This document shows, one piece after another, positions 63,651 through 64,000 of a DNA stretch of 64,000 nucleotides (within the stretch, counting starts at the first letter, position 1; the number at the start of each line of letters is the position of its first letter). The notes beneath the pieces are model-generated. The model was not told where the DNA came from. It made no database searches and was given only the letters and a program-made list of their open reading frames with translations. This DNA comes from Baylisascaris procyonis (Eukaryota; Nematoda; Chromadorea; Rhabditida; Ascarididae): the NCBI GenBank assembly GCA_037389465.1, contig JAZARR010000164.1, forward strand, positions 2,114,501-2,178,500. The letters are read 5' to 3'. The position numbers were made by a program, and so were the translations under genes.

Positions 63651-64000
63651 TCTCTAATTACCAGCGTTGAAGTTATTTTATAAGAGTGCCTAAAAATTTG
63701 TAAAATTTTATAACCATTTGACTTTGAAAAGGAAAAGAACCGATTTTCTTGTAAGACATTTATACGAGCGCTCGAATGTGATTATCTTGTCGCGTATGTT
63801 GGTTATTTTTCAGCAGTTTGTAAAAATAATTGATGTGGCGAGTGGAATTGCATTAGATGTGTGGCGATATGGGTTTTGCTCATCGATGATGATTGTTTCA
63901 CCTCTAATCGTCCGATTTTAAACGGTATTGAAATTATCATAATAGAATTCTATGAATCACATTAAAAGTAGTTAAAAGCTTAGCTAATTAATTGAAGCTG
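63651..64000. other. Window end, no recognisable feature
   Basis: AT-rich sequence with one 67-codon frame (63718-63921) that lacks start, splice or family support. Confidence 0.4.

Noticed and set aside
1..64000. CRISPR arrays, rRNA genes, spliced-leader RNA genes, bacterial operons
   Set aside because: None was seen; the exon-intron structure and protein content are those of a nematode nuclear genome.

Overview
The window is eukaryotic nuclear DNA from a nematode. Genes are split into many short exons with GT-AG introns and mostly TTTCAG-type acceptors. The protein set is diagnostic: a cuticle collagen with the nematode N-terminal domain, a major sperm protein (MSP)-domain gene, and ATP synthase OSCP and eS27 proteins close to those of Caenorhabditis. 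Large AT-rich introns and intergenic gaps, with degenerate repeats and runs of G or C, suggest a clade V (rhabditid/strongylid) worm with an expanded genome. I cannot name the species.

Layout. (1) 0-4.6 kb: mostly non-coding, with a tentative small minus-strand gene (2647-4557) that would start 10 bp from the SAFB start codon. (2) 4.57-18.55 kb, plus strand: a 13-exon SAFB-like nuclear RNA/DNA-binding protein (SAP, acidic region, RRM, Arg/Glu coil, RGG/RS and Ser/Tyr-rich tail). (3) 20.58-30.08 kb, minus strand: five-exon mitochondrial ATP synthase subunit OSCP. Its 7.4-kb third intron holds a complete six-exon gene on the opposite strand (22910-27281) for an unrecognised 190-residue membrane protein with its own TATA-like box. 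(4) 33.60-36.73 kb, plus strand: two-exon ribosomal protein eS27. (5) 38.88-41.78 kb, minus strand: four-exon MSP-domain protein. Its second intron also hosts an opposite-strand, phase-consistent three-exon model (40044-40665). (6) 45.18-47.22 kb, plus strand: four-exon cuticle collagen. (7) 52.48-60.71 kb, plus strand: multi-exon TMEM161 family membrane protein, with an extra protein-like ORF pair inside an intron and a possible alternative last exon. (8) 60.7-64 kb: mostly empty, with one possible exon near 63.4 kb.

The genes do not form one pathway; they are ordinary housekeeping (OSCP, eS27), germline (MSP domain), cuticle (collagen), nuclear RNA (SAFB) and membrane (TMEM161) genes side by side. 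The theme worth a second look is genes nested inside introns of other genes: two well-formed antisense cases and one possible same-strand case. Exon models were built by hand from reading frame, splice consensus, phase agreement and remembered family conservation; no alignment or transcript data were available.
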